Below, piece after piece: positions 22,420 through 30,131 of a DNA stretch of 36,267 nt. This stretch comes from Gallionella sp. (GTDB taxonomy: Bacteria; Pseudomonadota; Gammaproteobacteria; Burkholderiales; Gallionellaceae). Location of the stretch: positions 1 to 36,267 of the forward strand of contig JABEVF010000123.1 of NCBI GenBank assembly GCA_013043965.1. Direction: 5' to 3'. The translations under genes and the position numbers were made by a program. Every line of letters starts with the position of its first letter. Within the stretch, counting starts at the first letter, position 1. A model generated the notes under the pieces. That model saw only the letters and a program-made list of their open reading frames with translations. It searched no databases and was not told where the DNA came from.

Positions 22420-23102
22420 CCAAATCTCGCCACATCAATGCATCTAAAACGCATTGGACGCAAGAGCTTGTTGCTCTTCTGGTAGAGAAATATCCGCACA
22501 TCTCAACCTCAAAACTCGCGCCGATGCTCGATAAAACCGAGCAGCAGATTTACCACAAGGCCCATCTATTAGGTCTTAAAAAGACTCAAGAATATATGGC
22601 CGGACCGGACGGGGGGAGATTGCTTCGAGGTACAGAGATCGGCAAATCCTATCAATTTTCCAAAGGGCATATTCCGGTCAATAAAGGGGTAAAAGGGATC
22701 AGTTACCCAGGCACAGAAGCCACTCAATTCAAAAAAGGCGAAAAGCCACATACCTGGCGTCCCATAGGCAGCGAGCGGCTATCGAAGGAAGGATATCTTC
22801 AGGTCAAACTAAAAGACACCGGTGTGAGCCGCCACGATTATGTGCCGGTGCATCACCTGGTGTGGGAACTGCATCGCGGAGCGATCCCAAAAGGACATCG
22901 CATTGCCTTCAAAGATGGCGACAAGACCCACATCACTTTCGAAAACCTCGAAGCCGTATCGATCGCGGAAATGATGCGGCGCAACACTTTGCACAATTAT
23001 CCCAAAGAGATCGCCCAGCTCATGCGGCTGCGCGGGTTAGTGAATCGAAAAATCAACCGGAGACTAAAAGATGAGCGACCAACCGACACAACCAGTGAAT
23101 GA
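22416..23102 (+). CDS. HNH endonuclease
   Basis: 228 residues from the ATG at 22416, which overlaps the membrane gene stop. The N-terminus (WTQELVALLVEKYPHISTSK then LAPMLDKTEQQIYHKA) is an HTH DNA-binding domain. Residues about 140-195 hold the HNH_3-type site: HHLVWELHRGAIPKGHRIAF, then NLEAVSIAEMMRRNT, with the paired His, Asn and His. Such enzymes nick or cut DNA and are frequent free-standing homing genes in phages. Its last 32 bases overlap the next gene. Confidence 0.82.
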   Translation: MTKSRHINASKTHWTQELVALLVEKYPHISTSKLAPMLDKTEQQIYHKAHLLGLKKTQEYMAGPDGGRLLRGTEIGKSYQFSKGHIPVNKGVKGISYPGTEATQFKKGEKPHTWRPIGSERLSKEGYLQVKLKDTGVSRHDYVPVHHLVWELHRGAIPKGHRIAFKDGDKTHITFENLEAVSIAEMMRRNTLHNYPKEIAQLMRLRGLVNRKINRRLKDERPTDTTSE

Positions 23103-23421
23103 CATCACCGCAGTGCGCACCGCACTATTCGATACCCTGCGCGCTTTGGGCGACAAGGATAAGCCGATGGACATCGATCGCGCCAAGGCGATCAACGAAG
23201 TGGCGCAGACCATCATCAACAGCGCGAAGGTCGAAGTCGACGCGCTGCGTGTCATCGGTGGTACGGGGAGTGGATTTATACCGGCTCTGCCCCCGCAAAA
23301 ACCAGAACCGAGACCCGCGCTTGAGAATCTGCGCGAGAAAGGAATCTTGCCAAAAAAATACGATACACCACCCAAGATCACCCATCCGGCACCAGGGGTG
23401 ACACGTCATACGCTCGACTAA
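23071..23421 (+). CDS. conserved phage protein of unknown function
   Basis: 116 residues; helical N-terminus (DITAVRTALFDTLRALGD then MDIDRAKAINEVAQTIINSA) and a Pro-rich tail. The AKVEVDALRVIGGTGSGFIP segment occurs in many small proteins beside HNH genes in beta- and gammaproteobacterial prophages. Last gene before the DGR; no terminator follows, only 26 bases to the first DGR target. Confidence 0.6.
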   Translation: MSDQPTQPVNDITAVRTALFDTLRALGDKDKPMDIDRAKAINEVAQTIINSAKVEVDALRVIGGTGSGFIPALPPQKPEPRPALENLREKGILPKKYDTPPKITHPAPGVTRHTLD

Positions 23422-23447
23422 TTTTCAAAAACCATCAAGGAGAAATC

Positions 23448-24134
23448 ATGAACACTTTCATCACCGTACCAGCAACATCCTTACCGAACGGCACCATAGT
23501 CCCCTCATTTCAAGTCGGCGCATACGTCTGCAGTAAGGGAGAAGATGGTAATGCTGCTGTCACCTCTCATGGCAAACCCTGGGTGAACATCGACTTCGAG
23601 GAAGCCAAAGCCGCCTGCACCGAGATTGGTGCAGCACTGATCACTGAACTGCAATGGCTGGCTCTCGCATGGAATGCCTCCCAACAAGACTGCAATTGGA
23701 CCAGTGGCAAAGTCGGCGCAGGTGATCTGTTCCAAGGTCTGCGCAACGGCACAGTCAACGACGCTCAGGCTGGCGATTATGTTTCGTCCGACACATCAGA
23801 ACAACGCTGGCTCACACTTTCCAACGGCGAGCGCATCTGCGATCTGAACGGGAATGTCTATCAGTGGGTATTCGACGATGTGCAGGGCAACGAGAAGGGA
23901 ATCATCGCGAGCGACTTCGCCAAAGATTCTCCGTCAGTCGTCACCCCACCGTTCCCCACTCGCGAGAAGGGCATGGGCGATTATGCCGCATGGGATTGGT
24001 CCGGCTTTGCGCTCATCCGGGGCGGCTGCTGGTATTCCGCATCGCATGCGGGTGTCTTCTATCTCCTCTACGACTGGCCCGGCTATCGCTACGACAATGT
24101 CGGCTTTCGCTGCACCAAACCAATTGGTCTCTGA
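23448..24134 (+). CDS. DGR target protein 1 (FGE/C-type-lectin fold)
   Basis: 228 residues from the ATG at 23448, preceded by AAGGAG. The C-terminal half has the formylglycine-generating-enzyme/sulfatase-modifying fold used by many DGR targets: LNGNVYQWVFDDVQG near 138-152, then DWSGFALIRGGCWYSA and a final VGFRCTKPIGL. VR1 covers the last 45 or so codons, and all 12 differences from the TR lie at TR adenines, so this is the diversified ligand surface. No signal peptide or membrane segment. It starts directly with the FGE-like domain, unlike target 2. Diversified residues include Phe, Cys, His, Leu and Tyr in place of TR Asn/Tyr codons. Confidence 0.9.
   Translation: MNTFITVPATSLPNGTIVPSFQVGAYVCSKGEDGNAAVTSHGKPWVNIDFEEAKAACTEIGAALITELQWLALAWNASQQDCNWTSGKVGAGDLFQGLRNGTVNDAQAGDYVSSDTSEQRWLTLSNGERICDLNGNVYQWVFDDVQGNEKGIIASDFAKDSPSVVTPPFPTREKGMGDYAAWDWSGFALIRGGCWYSASHAGVFYLLYDWPGYRYDNVGFRCTKPIGL
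23999..24112 (+). repeat. variable repeat VR1 of the DGR
   Basis: 114 bases aligned without gaps to the TR at 26044-26157 (offset 2045). 12 substitutions, all at TR A positions (26051, 26052, 26073, 26085, 26090, 26105, 26111, 26112, 26114, 26127, 26129, 26135); none at the 90 non-A positions. The 3' end from the tgtcggc stretch is unchanged and acts as the invariant initiation end. Confidence 0.97.
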
Positions 24135-24146
24135 TCACTGGCCTCT

Positions 24147-24167
24147 GGTCGCGGCGTAGCCGTGGCC
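24147..24167 (+). promoter_or_regulatory. hairpin downstream of VR1
   Basis: ggtcgcggc-gta-gccgtggcc folds to a 9-bp stem with two wobble pairs and a 3-base loop, 34 bases after VR1. The same hairpin follows VR2. DGR target repeats need a downstream hairpin or cruciform for efficient retrohoming in Bordetella phage; this is the candidate here. Confidence 0.55.
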
Positions 24168-24198
24168 AAACACATCAACTTAACAACAGGAGCAAACC

Positions 24199-25119
24199 AT
24201 GAATGCGATCAACCAAAAAGAACTTGGTCTATACCAAAAATTCAACGTCACCCGGACAGATGGCAAAGATGCACCTGGCGAAAAACACTACGGTGATGAA
24301 TATTTTGTCCTGAATCTAACCACCGATGAACACGTCATTCCTGCGCTTGCGGCATATGCAGAATCCTGCGCCTCTGAATATCCCAAGCTGGCCGATGAAC
24401 TGCGCGGGAAGATTGCTGGATATGTATTGGAGAAATCCGAATACATCACTGTGCCCCAAATTATTCTACCGAATGGCATAGTCGTACCTTCGTTCAAGGT
24501 TGGCAAATATCTAAGCTCGCGTGGTCCTATGGGGACACCAGTGTCGATCGCTACCGCAAAACCTTGGGTCGAGATCTGTTACCACGATGCGCTCGATGCC
24601 GCCGATTGCAATGCGCTCGATCTGATAAAGGAAACGCAGGCACTGGCCATCGCGCATGACGTAGCCAATCAAGACTGCAATTGGACAGGTGGCAAGGTCG
24701 GTGAAGGGAAAATCTTTCAAGGCATCCATCTTGGCAACGTCAGCGAGGCCCAGGCTGCAACTTACGAACCGAACGAGGCAGAACGCCGCTGGCACCAGCT
24801 GAGCAACGGTGAGCGTATCTATGACTTTGCTGGCAATGCTTACACCTGGGTGTTTGACGACGTGCAAGGTGGCGAGAAAGGTCTGACCACCAAGATCGCC
24901 GCCGACTCAATCTCGCTTACCACAGCACCCTATCCGTCCTGCGAAAAAGGCGTTGGCTACCGTCCAGATGACGCGCGCGATTGGTCCGGCGATGCGCTCA
25001 TCCGGGGCGGCTGCTGGTGTTCCGCGTCGAGTGCGGGTGTCTTCTATCTCGACGACGGCTGGCCCGACTATCGCGGCGGCAGTGTCGGCTTTCGCTGCAC
25101 CAAACCAATTGGTCTCTGA
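24199..25119 (+). CDS. DGR target protein 2, fusion with phage N-terminal domain
   Basis: 306 residues from the ATG at 24199. The first 80 (GLYQKFNVTRTDGKDAPGEK, then EYFVLNLTTDEHVIPALAAY) match a small phage protein that is usually free-standing; the remainder parallels target 1 from ITVPQIILPNGIVVPSFKVG onwards. The C-terminal FGE-like domain has YTWVFDDVQGGEKG, DWSGDALIRGGCWCSA and VGFRCTKPIGL. VR2 covers the end with 15 substitutions, all at TR adenines. So both proteins share a diversified module, and target 2 adds a phage-specific anchor domain. Confidence 0.9.
   Translation: MNAINQKELGLYQKFNVTRTDGKDAPGEKHYGDEYFVLNLTTDEHVIPALAAYAESCASEYPKLADELRGKIAGYVLEKSEYITVPQIILPNGIVVPSFKVGKYLSSRGPMGTPVSIATAKPWVEICYHDALDAADCNALDLIKETQALAIAHDVANQDCNWTGGKVGEGKIFQGIHLGNVSEAQAATYEPNEAERRWHQLSNGERIYDFAGNAYTWVFDDVQGGEKGLTTKIAADSISLTTAPYPSCEKGVGYRPDDARDWSGDALIRGGCWCSASSAGVFYLDDGWPDYRGGSVGFRCTKPIGL
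24984..25097 (+). repeat. variable repeat VR2 of the DGR
   Basis: 114 bases aligned without gaps to the TR (offset 1060). 15 substitutions, all at TR A positions (26051, 26073, 26079, 26085, 26086, 26091, 26105, 26111, 26114, 26118, 26129, 26135, 26136, 26139, 26142); none elsewhere. Confidence 0.97.
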
Positions 25120-25131
25120 TCACTGGCCTCT

Positions 25132-25152
25132 GGTCGCGGCGTAGCCGTGGCC
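25132..25152 (+). promoter_or_regulatory. hairpin downstream of VR2
   Basis: Identical to the VR1 hairpin (ggtcgcggc-gta-gccgtggcc) and embedded in a 70-base block identical after both VRs (24098-24167 and 25083-25152). Confidence 0.55.
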
Positions 25153-25173
25153 CAACCCATCAATAGGACGAAT

Positions 25174-26019
25174 ATGAACGAAACGCAACCAACCGACGAA
25201 GAACAAATCCAGTTCAGCCTCCGCGCCTTCAGGGGCATAGAGGCCGGACTGGGTGAGGCCGATCCGATTGCCACCATCGCGCAGAAGCTGGAAGCGCAGC
25301 ATCCTGGTCACTTGATCCTGGTACAGGCTGGCAAGTTCCTGCATGGCTACGACCGTACCGCCTACGCGCTGGCCACGTTGAAGCAATACAAACTCAAGCT
25401 GGTCGGCACCACTATCGAGCCTCACATCCGCGTCGGCTTTCCGGTCGGCAATTTCAAGCGCCGGTTGTGGATCGTGGTGGAAGAATTCGGGATTCCCTAT
25501 GTAGTTGCGCTGGGCACGCTGGCATCAGGTCGCACGATCTATGTGTCCAGCCAACCTACAGGCAACAACCAGGTACTGGAATCGGTCTCGCCTCAAATCA
25601 TCGCGGACGTGATCTACGACCTCAAGCAGCGCGGCGAAGTGAATAAGGCTGCCGCCAAGCAGCTGCTGGCCAATCCAGACAGCACCTGCTTCCAGCTCAA
25701 AGCCAAAGCTCAGGATCTGGACACGCAACTGTTGCACGACATCATCAAAATGCCGCGCGATCTGCGCGCCACCTACGGCGAGAACCTGCGCAGCTGCATT
25801 GGACGCATCCTGCATAGCGTTATGGCCTATGGGCTGGAAGACAACAAGCCGCAGCTGCTCAAGTCACTTTCGGCCGACGTGGATATGCTCAAACACTACC
25901 TTGCACAGGCCCCACGGCTAAACGGGCTCAAGCTCTCATTCGAGCATCGCGCCGGTTTAGCCGTTGAGCTTGGCCGTCTGGTTGGCGGTCTCATCCGTTC
26001 TACACAGGTGCAGCCATGA
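25174..26019 (+). CDS. avd: MutS-like domain fused to Avd (DGR accessory)
   Basis: 281 residues from the ATG at 25174 (AGGACG upstream; an earlier GTG at 25147 is unsupported). Residues about 25-145 resemble MutS domain I: AQKLEAQHPGHLILVQAGKF in place of the mismatch-reading segment, then a GFPVGNFKRRLWIVVEEFGI block. The phenylalanine is retained but the partner Glu of the Phe-x-Glu motif is not seen (FLHGYD). Residues about 185-281 are the four-helix Avd bundle (DIIKMPRDLRATYGENLRSC then RAGLAVELGRLVGGLIRS), which binds the RT and template RNA. The stop lies 24 bases before the TR. MutS-like accessory parts in DGRs have been described; here fusion to Avd is the point of interest. Confidence 0.8.
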   Translation: MNETQPTDEEQIQFSLRAFRGIEAGLGEADPIATIAQKLEAQHPGHLILVQAGKFLHGYDRTAYALATLKQYKLKLVGTTIEPHIRVGFPVGNFKRRLWIVVEEFGIPYVVALGTLASGRTIYVSSQPTGNNQVLESVSPQIIADVIYDLKQRGEVNKAAAKQLLANPDSTCFQLKAKAQDLDTQLLHDIIKMPRDLRATYGENLRSCIGRILHSVMAYGLEDNKPQLLKSLSADVDMLKHYLAQAPRLNGLKLSFEHRAGLAVELGRLVGGLIRSTQVQP

Positions 26020-26043
26020 CACAACGAAGGGGATTCTCTGAAA

Positions 26044-26157
26044 GTCCGGCAATGCGCTCATCCGGGGCGGCTACTGGTATTCCGAATCGAATGCGGGTGT
26101 CTTCAATCTCAACAACGACTGGCCCGACAATCGCAACGACAATGTCGGCTTTCGCTG
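26044..26157 (+). repeat. template repeat TR of the DGR
   Basis: 114-base template with 24 adenines. In the VR reading frame it encodes eight AAY codons plus Tyr, Asp and Glu codons at the positions that vary, and ends in TGA where VRs read TGC. It lies between the avd stop and the RT start, as in most DGRs. A flanking region of about 120 bases to the RT may be part of the template RNA. Confidence 0.97.
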
Positions 26158-26276
26158 ACCCAAGAACATACAGCCTAGACGCTGGGCATGCCCACGGAAG
26201 GACAACTCTTGGTCGAGAATCTCCTGGTGCTCGCGCACCCAAAGCACGGCAACACGCCCAACTGGAAACCGCTGCG

Positions 26277-27305
26277 ATGCCTACGGGTGGCGCGGTGGAA
26301 TGCGGTAATGATTTTTATCGCCTCACTACACTCGCCAACCTATTCGATTGCTGGCTACACGCCCGCAGCAACAAGGGTGCCCGTCTGCGCATCCAACGTT
26401 TTGCCGAAGATCCATTGCATTACCTGACCATCATCCAGCAACGCCTGCTCGATCGGCAATATACCTTCGGCCCGTACAAGACATTCACCGTGCGCGAGAA
26501 GAAATTCCGCGACGTGGTCGATGCACCGATGAAAGACCGCATCGTGCACTGGATGCTTTACCAGTACCTGCTGCCAATCTGGCAGCCGAAATTCATACAT
26601 GATACCTACGGCAATCTGCCCGGTCGCGGCACGCATGCCGCTGTGCGCAGACTGGCACAATTTGCCCGTAGCGCGAATGCCACTTGGGTGCTGCAACTCG
26701 ACATCAGCAAGTATTTCTACTCAATCAACCATGTCCTGCTCAAAGAGCGCGTATTGCGTTACATCGGCGATCACGAACTGCGCACGCTCCTGGTCAATCT
26801 CATCGATTCGTTTCAAACCAATGACAGCTACAACCATCTATTTGATGAGTCCACGTTGTTCCGGCAGACCACAGCCAAGGGCATGCCCATTGGCAACCTG
26901 AGCAGCCAGCTGTTCGCCAACATTTTTCTAAATGACTTCGATCACTGGATCAAGGAGACATTGCGCGTGCGTCGCTATGTTCGTTACGTGGATGACATGG
27001 TCATCCTGTGCGACTCCCTGGAAGGGCTGCAAACCCTGTGCGAACAGATAACCGCCAAGCTCGCCAGCGATGGTTTGGTCATTCACCCGCACAAGATTCG
27101 CCTGGCACCGACCAGTACAGGCATCCCATTCTTGGGCTACGTCGTCTGGCCGCAACACATTTCTGCCGGGCGCTACATTCGAACTCGTTATCACCAGCGG
27201 CTACGCCAGCACGATTCAGGCACTCGCGATAGAACCGACGCGCTGCGTTCATATCAAGCAATGCTTAATCACACAGGCTCAACACGACATAAAGGCATGC
27301 AATGA
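26277..27305 (+). CDS. DGR reverse transcriptase
   Basis: 342 residues from the ATG at 26277; the open frame to 26016 would read through the TR, so the shorter start is preferred. Motifs: domain 3 aspartate Asp142 in VLQLDISKYFYSI, DGR-type domain 4 MPIGNLSSQLFANIFL at about 203-218, catalytic YVDD at 237-240, and IRLAPTSTGIPFLGY late. These identify a group II-related DGR-RT, which copies TR RNA with errors at adenines; the cDNA replaces the VR. Its stop overlaps the next start as ATGA. Confidence 0.95.
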   Translation: MPTGGAVECGNDFYRLTTLANLFDCWLHARSNKGARLRIQRFAEDPLHYLTIIQQRLLDRQYTFGPYKTFTVREKKFRDVVDAPMKDRIVHWMLYQYLLPIWQPKFIHDTYGNLPGRGTHAAVRRLAQFARSANATWVLQLDISKYFYSINHVLLKERVLRYIGDHELRTLLVNLIDSFQTNDSYNHLFDESTLFRQTTAKGMPIGNLSSQLFANIFLNDFDHWIKETLRVRRYVRYVDDMVILCDSLEGLQTLCEQITAKLASDGLVIHPHKIRLAPTSTGIPFLGYVVWPQHISAGRYIRTRYHQRLRQHDSGTRDRTDALRSYQAMLNHTGSTRHKGMQ

Positions 27306-28171
27306 CCAACCTTCGCGAACTCATCTTGGCACAACTCGCCGGAACCACCAGTCAAAATCCGGTGTATCTCACCGTCCTACGCAAAAAGACCGAGCGTATC
27401 TGCGATGACCCTAACGTACTGCACAAGCAGCTCGATGATCTCTACGCCGAACATAAAGTCAACCGATGCGCCGGCGAAAAAAAAGGCGTGCCCTATATGG
27501 CCTATTGGCTCACTGGTGTCGTGCAGACGTTTCTACATTCCAGCGTGGCATACGGTCGTCCGCTTCCGCCGCGTCGGGTTGCTATCCGCGAAGAGACCCA
27601 AGTGAAGTCGAATATTTCAATTTCAGCCGAATCAACATCTGAAAAGGAGCAATCTATGACAACCAAAACCAAACAAACTCGCGGTACTCTCTATCAAATA
27701 CTGCTTGATAAAGTCGCCGCACAACCCGGCATCGAACGCGCCGAGTTGCTCGTCTATGCCAAAAACTTATCCGCCGATCATACTCACAAGCGACTCGACA
27801 AAGCGATCTGGGATCTGCGCAACACCAAAAAACTACTAAGTCAAGAAGGCAGCCCAAACAAACCTCCGGTTACCTATTTTTTGAACACGGCATCCAGCGT
27901 GCCCACAGCCAAACCATCCAAGGTAGTCAAAAAGCCTGACACCCACAAACCTTCTGTCGCAACAAACAAACCTACGCGTGCTGAGACTTATAAACAAATA
28001 CAAGACGATTCCAACGCATCTTCCGCAAAAACGTTCGACTGCACCATATCTCTATCCGGCAGCATGACTATTAGCAAGGGCAGTCAGCGCATCGACCTAT
28101 CCCGTGATGAAGCGCGGAAATTCATGACTTTCGTCAGCGAGAAATTGACAGTCGCCCAAGCCACCGCATAA
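27302..28171 (+). CDS. unknown protein coupled to the RT
   Basis: 289 residues; start overlaps the RT stop (ATGA). Residues 1-75 and 120-195 each look like a small helix-rich winged fold (ELILAQLAGTTSQNPVYLTV; LYQILLDKVAAQPGIERAEL), separated and followed by Thr/Lys-rich linkers. The C-terminus has CTISLSGSMTISKGSQRIDL and SRDEARKFMTFVSEKL, a beta-hairpin plus helix. No family recognised. Coupling to the RT makes a DGR-related role worth testing, but a general phage role is as likely. Confidence 0.5.
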   Translation: MTNLRELILAQLAGTTSQNPVYLTVLRKKTERICDDPNVLHKQLDDLYAEHKVNRCAGEKKGVPYMAYWLTGVVQTFLHSSVAYGRPLPPRRVAIREETQVKSNISISAESTSEKEQSMTTKTKQTRGTLYQILLDKVAAQPGIERAELLVYAKNLSADHTHKRLDKAIWDLRNTKKLLSQEGSPNKPPVTYFLNTASSVPTAKPSKVVKKPDTHKPSVATNKPTRAETYKQIQDDSNASSAKTFDCTISLSGSMTISKGSQRIDLSRDEARKFMTFVSEKLTVAQATA

Positions 28172-28186
28172 CTCAGGAGATACATC

Positions 28187-30022
28187 ATGTCCGAATCCAC
28201 TACCGCACTCGCCGTCCACCAAGTCATCGCGCTGGATATTCTCGACCCGTCGCCAACGAACCCGCGCAAACGCTTCGACGAAGCCAAGCTCGCCGAGCTG
28301 GCCACATCGATCAAGCAACAAGGCATTCTTCAGCCGTTGTTGGTACGCGAGGGGAAAGCCCACGCCAAATCCGACAAGCCAAGCTGGCCGTTCTCAACAC
28401 CGGCAACACCCACTGGACGTTTCGAGATTATTGCTGGTGAGCGGCGTTATCGTGCCGCCAAGCTGGCAGGACTGAGCGAGATACCCTGCTTCGTGCGCAA
28501 CCTCACCGATACCCAGGTACTGCATGCTCAGGTGATCGAGAACTTGCAGCGCGACGATCTACATCCCCTGGAAGAGGCCGAGGGCTACGAAAAACTGATG
28601 AAAGAACACGGAAGCACGGCCGACAGCCTTGCCGTCGAGATCGGCAAGAGCAAGGCCTATATATACGCCAGGCTGAAACTGACCTCTCTCTGTCCGGAAG
28701 CGCGCAAGGCGTTCTATGACGACGAACTGGACGCGTCCACCGCCCTGCTCATCGCACGTATCCCGGTGCAAAAACTCCAAATTCAAGCCACAGAGAAGAT
28801 AACCGAAAAGAATTGGCAGGGCGACCTGGCGATGTCTTTTCGCACCGCACGCGACTATATCCAGCGCGAATATATGACTGACCTCGAACGGGCCCCTTTT
28901 CCAATCAAAGATACCAAGCTCATCGAGAAGGCTGGTGCATGCACAGACTGTGCCAAGCGCACCGGCAACCAACCGGAACTCTTTGACGATGTGAAGAGCA
29001 AAGACATTTGCACCGACACCGTATGCTTCCAGATGAAGCGCACCGCGCACATTCTCGCGATCCAGAAAGAAGCCGAGGCCAAAGGGCAGCTCGTCATCAC
29101 CGGCAAGGATGCCAAGAAGATCATGCCGTGGGCGCAGCACAACACCATGCTCGACAGCGATAGCGGTTATGCCAAGCTGAGTGATCGCGTGCCAAATGAT
29201 GACAAGAATCGCACCTGGGAACAAGCCCTCGGCAAAAAAGTTTTCGAGCCGGTAAAGGAAGCCGGCAAGCCCTTCGTGCAAAAAACCTTCGTCGAAAACA
29301 CCCACAGCGGCGAGCTGGTTCCTATCGTCAAGATCGAGGACGCAGTGAAAGCCCTGCGCGAGGCTGGATTCGATATCAAACTCAAAGCGACCACAGAATC
29401 GGCAAACCGCACCAACAAGACCGAAGAGGCAAAGCTCAAAGCCAAGGTAGAACAAGTCAGCAACTTCCGCGAACGCTTGTTCACCGCTTTACACAATAAA
29501 GTCGAAGCCGATATGACGCAAACCGTACCTCATGTCGCAGATGGCCTGTATCGCATTTTGGCCGAGCGCATGCTCGAAGATATTGGCGACTATCGCGAAT
29601 CAGAATATCTGGCCAAACGCCTTTTACCCCATCCGCACCCAGAAGGTCAAGACGAGCTTTTTGACGCACTACGGGAACTCATCCACATCATGACGACCCA
29701 GCAGCACTTCCTGCTGATGATCGATACGCTGATGATTCATGAAGTATTGGTGGGTCGCTGGAACTGCGACAAGGAACCCGCCGCGATGCTCGGTATCGCC
29801 AAAGAGATCGGCATCGATGCGGCGGAGATCGAAAAGGAAGTGGCCTCAGAAATAAATGCCGCAGCCAAGAAGACGATCTTGGCCGAAGGTAAAAAACCTG
29901 CTGTGAAAAAAGCTCTTACCCCTCTTCCCGCTGCGCAAGCGCAAGACAAAGGCGTGGTTAAACCCCAAGACGGGAAAGCTGCAAAACCAAAAGCGAAGAT
30001 GAAAGCCGCTACCGCGGCTTGA
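28187..30022 (+). CDS. ParB-like protein with Cys cluster
   Basis: 611 residues. N-terminal ParB/sulfiredoxin-type domain: LDPSPTNPRKRFDEAKLAEL near 25-45, and IAGERRYRAAKLAGL near 85-100. A KorB-like HTH follows (HPLEEAEGYEKLMKEHG; KSKAYIYARLKL). Near 250-285 a CTDCAKRTG...CTDTVCF cluster could bind zinc. The C-terminus is Lys/Ala rich and disordered. ParB-family proteins bind DNA and can act as CTP switches or nucleases; in phages this kind may aid partition, regulation or counter-defence. There is no ParA next to it. Confidence 0.75.
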   Translation: MSESTTALAVHQVIALDILDPSPTNPRKRFDEAKLAELATSIKQQGILQPLLVREGKAHAKSDKPSWPFSTPATPTGRFEIIAGERRYRAAKLAGLSEIPCFVRNLTDTQVLHAQVIENLQRDDLHPLEEAEGYEKLMKEHGSTADSLAVEIGKSKAYIYARLKLTSLCPEARKAFYDDELDASTALLIARIPVQKLQIQATEKITEKNWQGDLAMSFRTARDYIQREYMTDLERAPFPIKDTKLIEKAGACTDCAKRTGNQPELFDDVKSKDICTDTVCFQMKRTAHILAIQKEAEAKGQLVITGKDAKKIMPWAQHNTMLDSDSGYAKLSDRVPNDDKNRTWEQALGKKVFEPVKEAGKPFVQKTFVENTHSGELVPIVKIEDAVKALREAGFDIKLKATTESANRTNKTEEAKLKAKVEQVSNFRERLFTALHNKVEADMTQTVPHVADGLYRILAERMLEDIGDYRESEYLAKRLLPHPHPEGQDELFDALRELIHIMTTQQHFLLMIDTLMIHEVLVGRWNCDKEPAAMLGIAKEIGIDAAEIEKEVASEINAAAKKTILAEGKKPAVKKALTPLPAAQAQDKGVVKPQDGKAAKPKAKMKAATAA

Positions 30023-30030
30023 CTATTAAA

Positions 30031-30129
30031 ATGATTGCCCACCTCGCCCGTATTAAGCACGCGACACCTCTTTCCGGACTGCTCAAAAAGCGGCTGGACA
30101 GAGACCTGAACGAAGCCGAGGCAGTATAA
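30031..30129 (+). CDS. tiny ORF between ParB-like and DUF4224 genes
   Basis: 32 codons (MIAHLARIKHATPL... ending AEAV), ending two bases before the DUF4224 ATG. No ribosome site seen and no recognised family. May be a genuine small gene or a leader. Confidence 0.3.
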   Translation: MIAHLARIKHATPLSGLLKKRLDRDLNEAEAV

Positions 30130-30131
30130 CC

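Noticed and set aside
23448-25119. Active sulfatase-modifying enzymes
   Set aside because: The DGR targets have the FGE-type fold, but the region where the enzyme needs its active site is the diversified one, and no catalytic Cys pair is fixed outside the VRs. They are read as ligand-binding proteins.
26016-26276. N-terminal extension of the RT to 26016
   Set aside because: It would translate the TR in the wrong frame; RT similarity begins only after residue 95. The ATGA overlap with avd is noted but the shorter start is more sensible.
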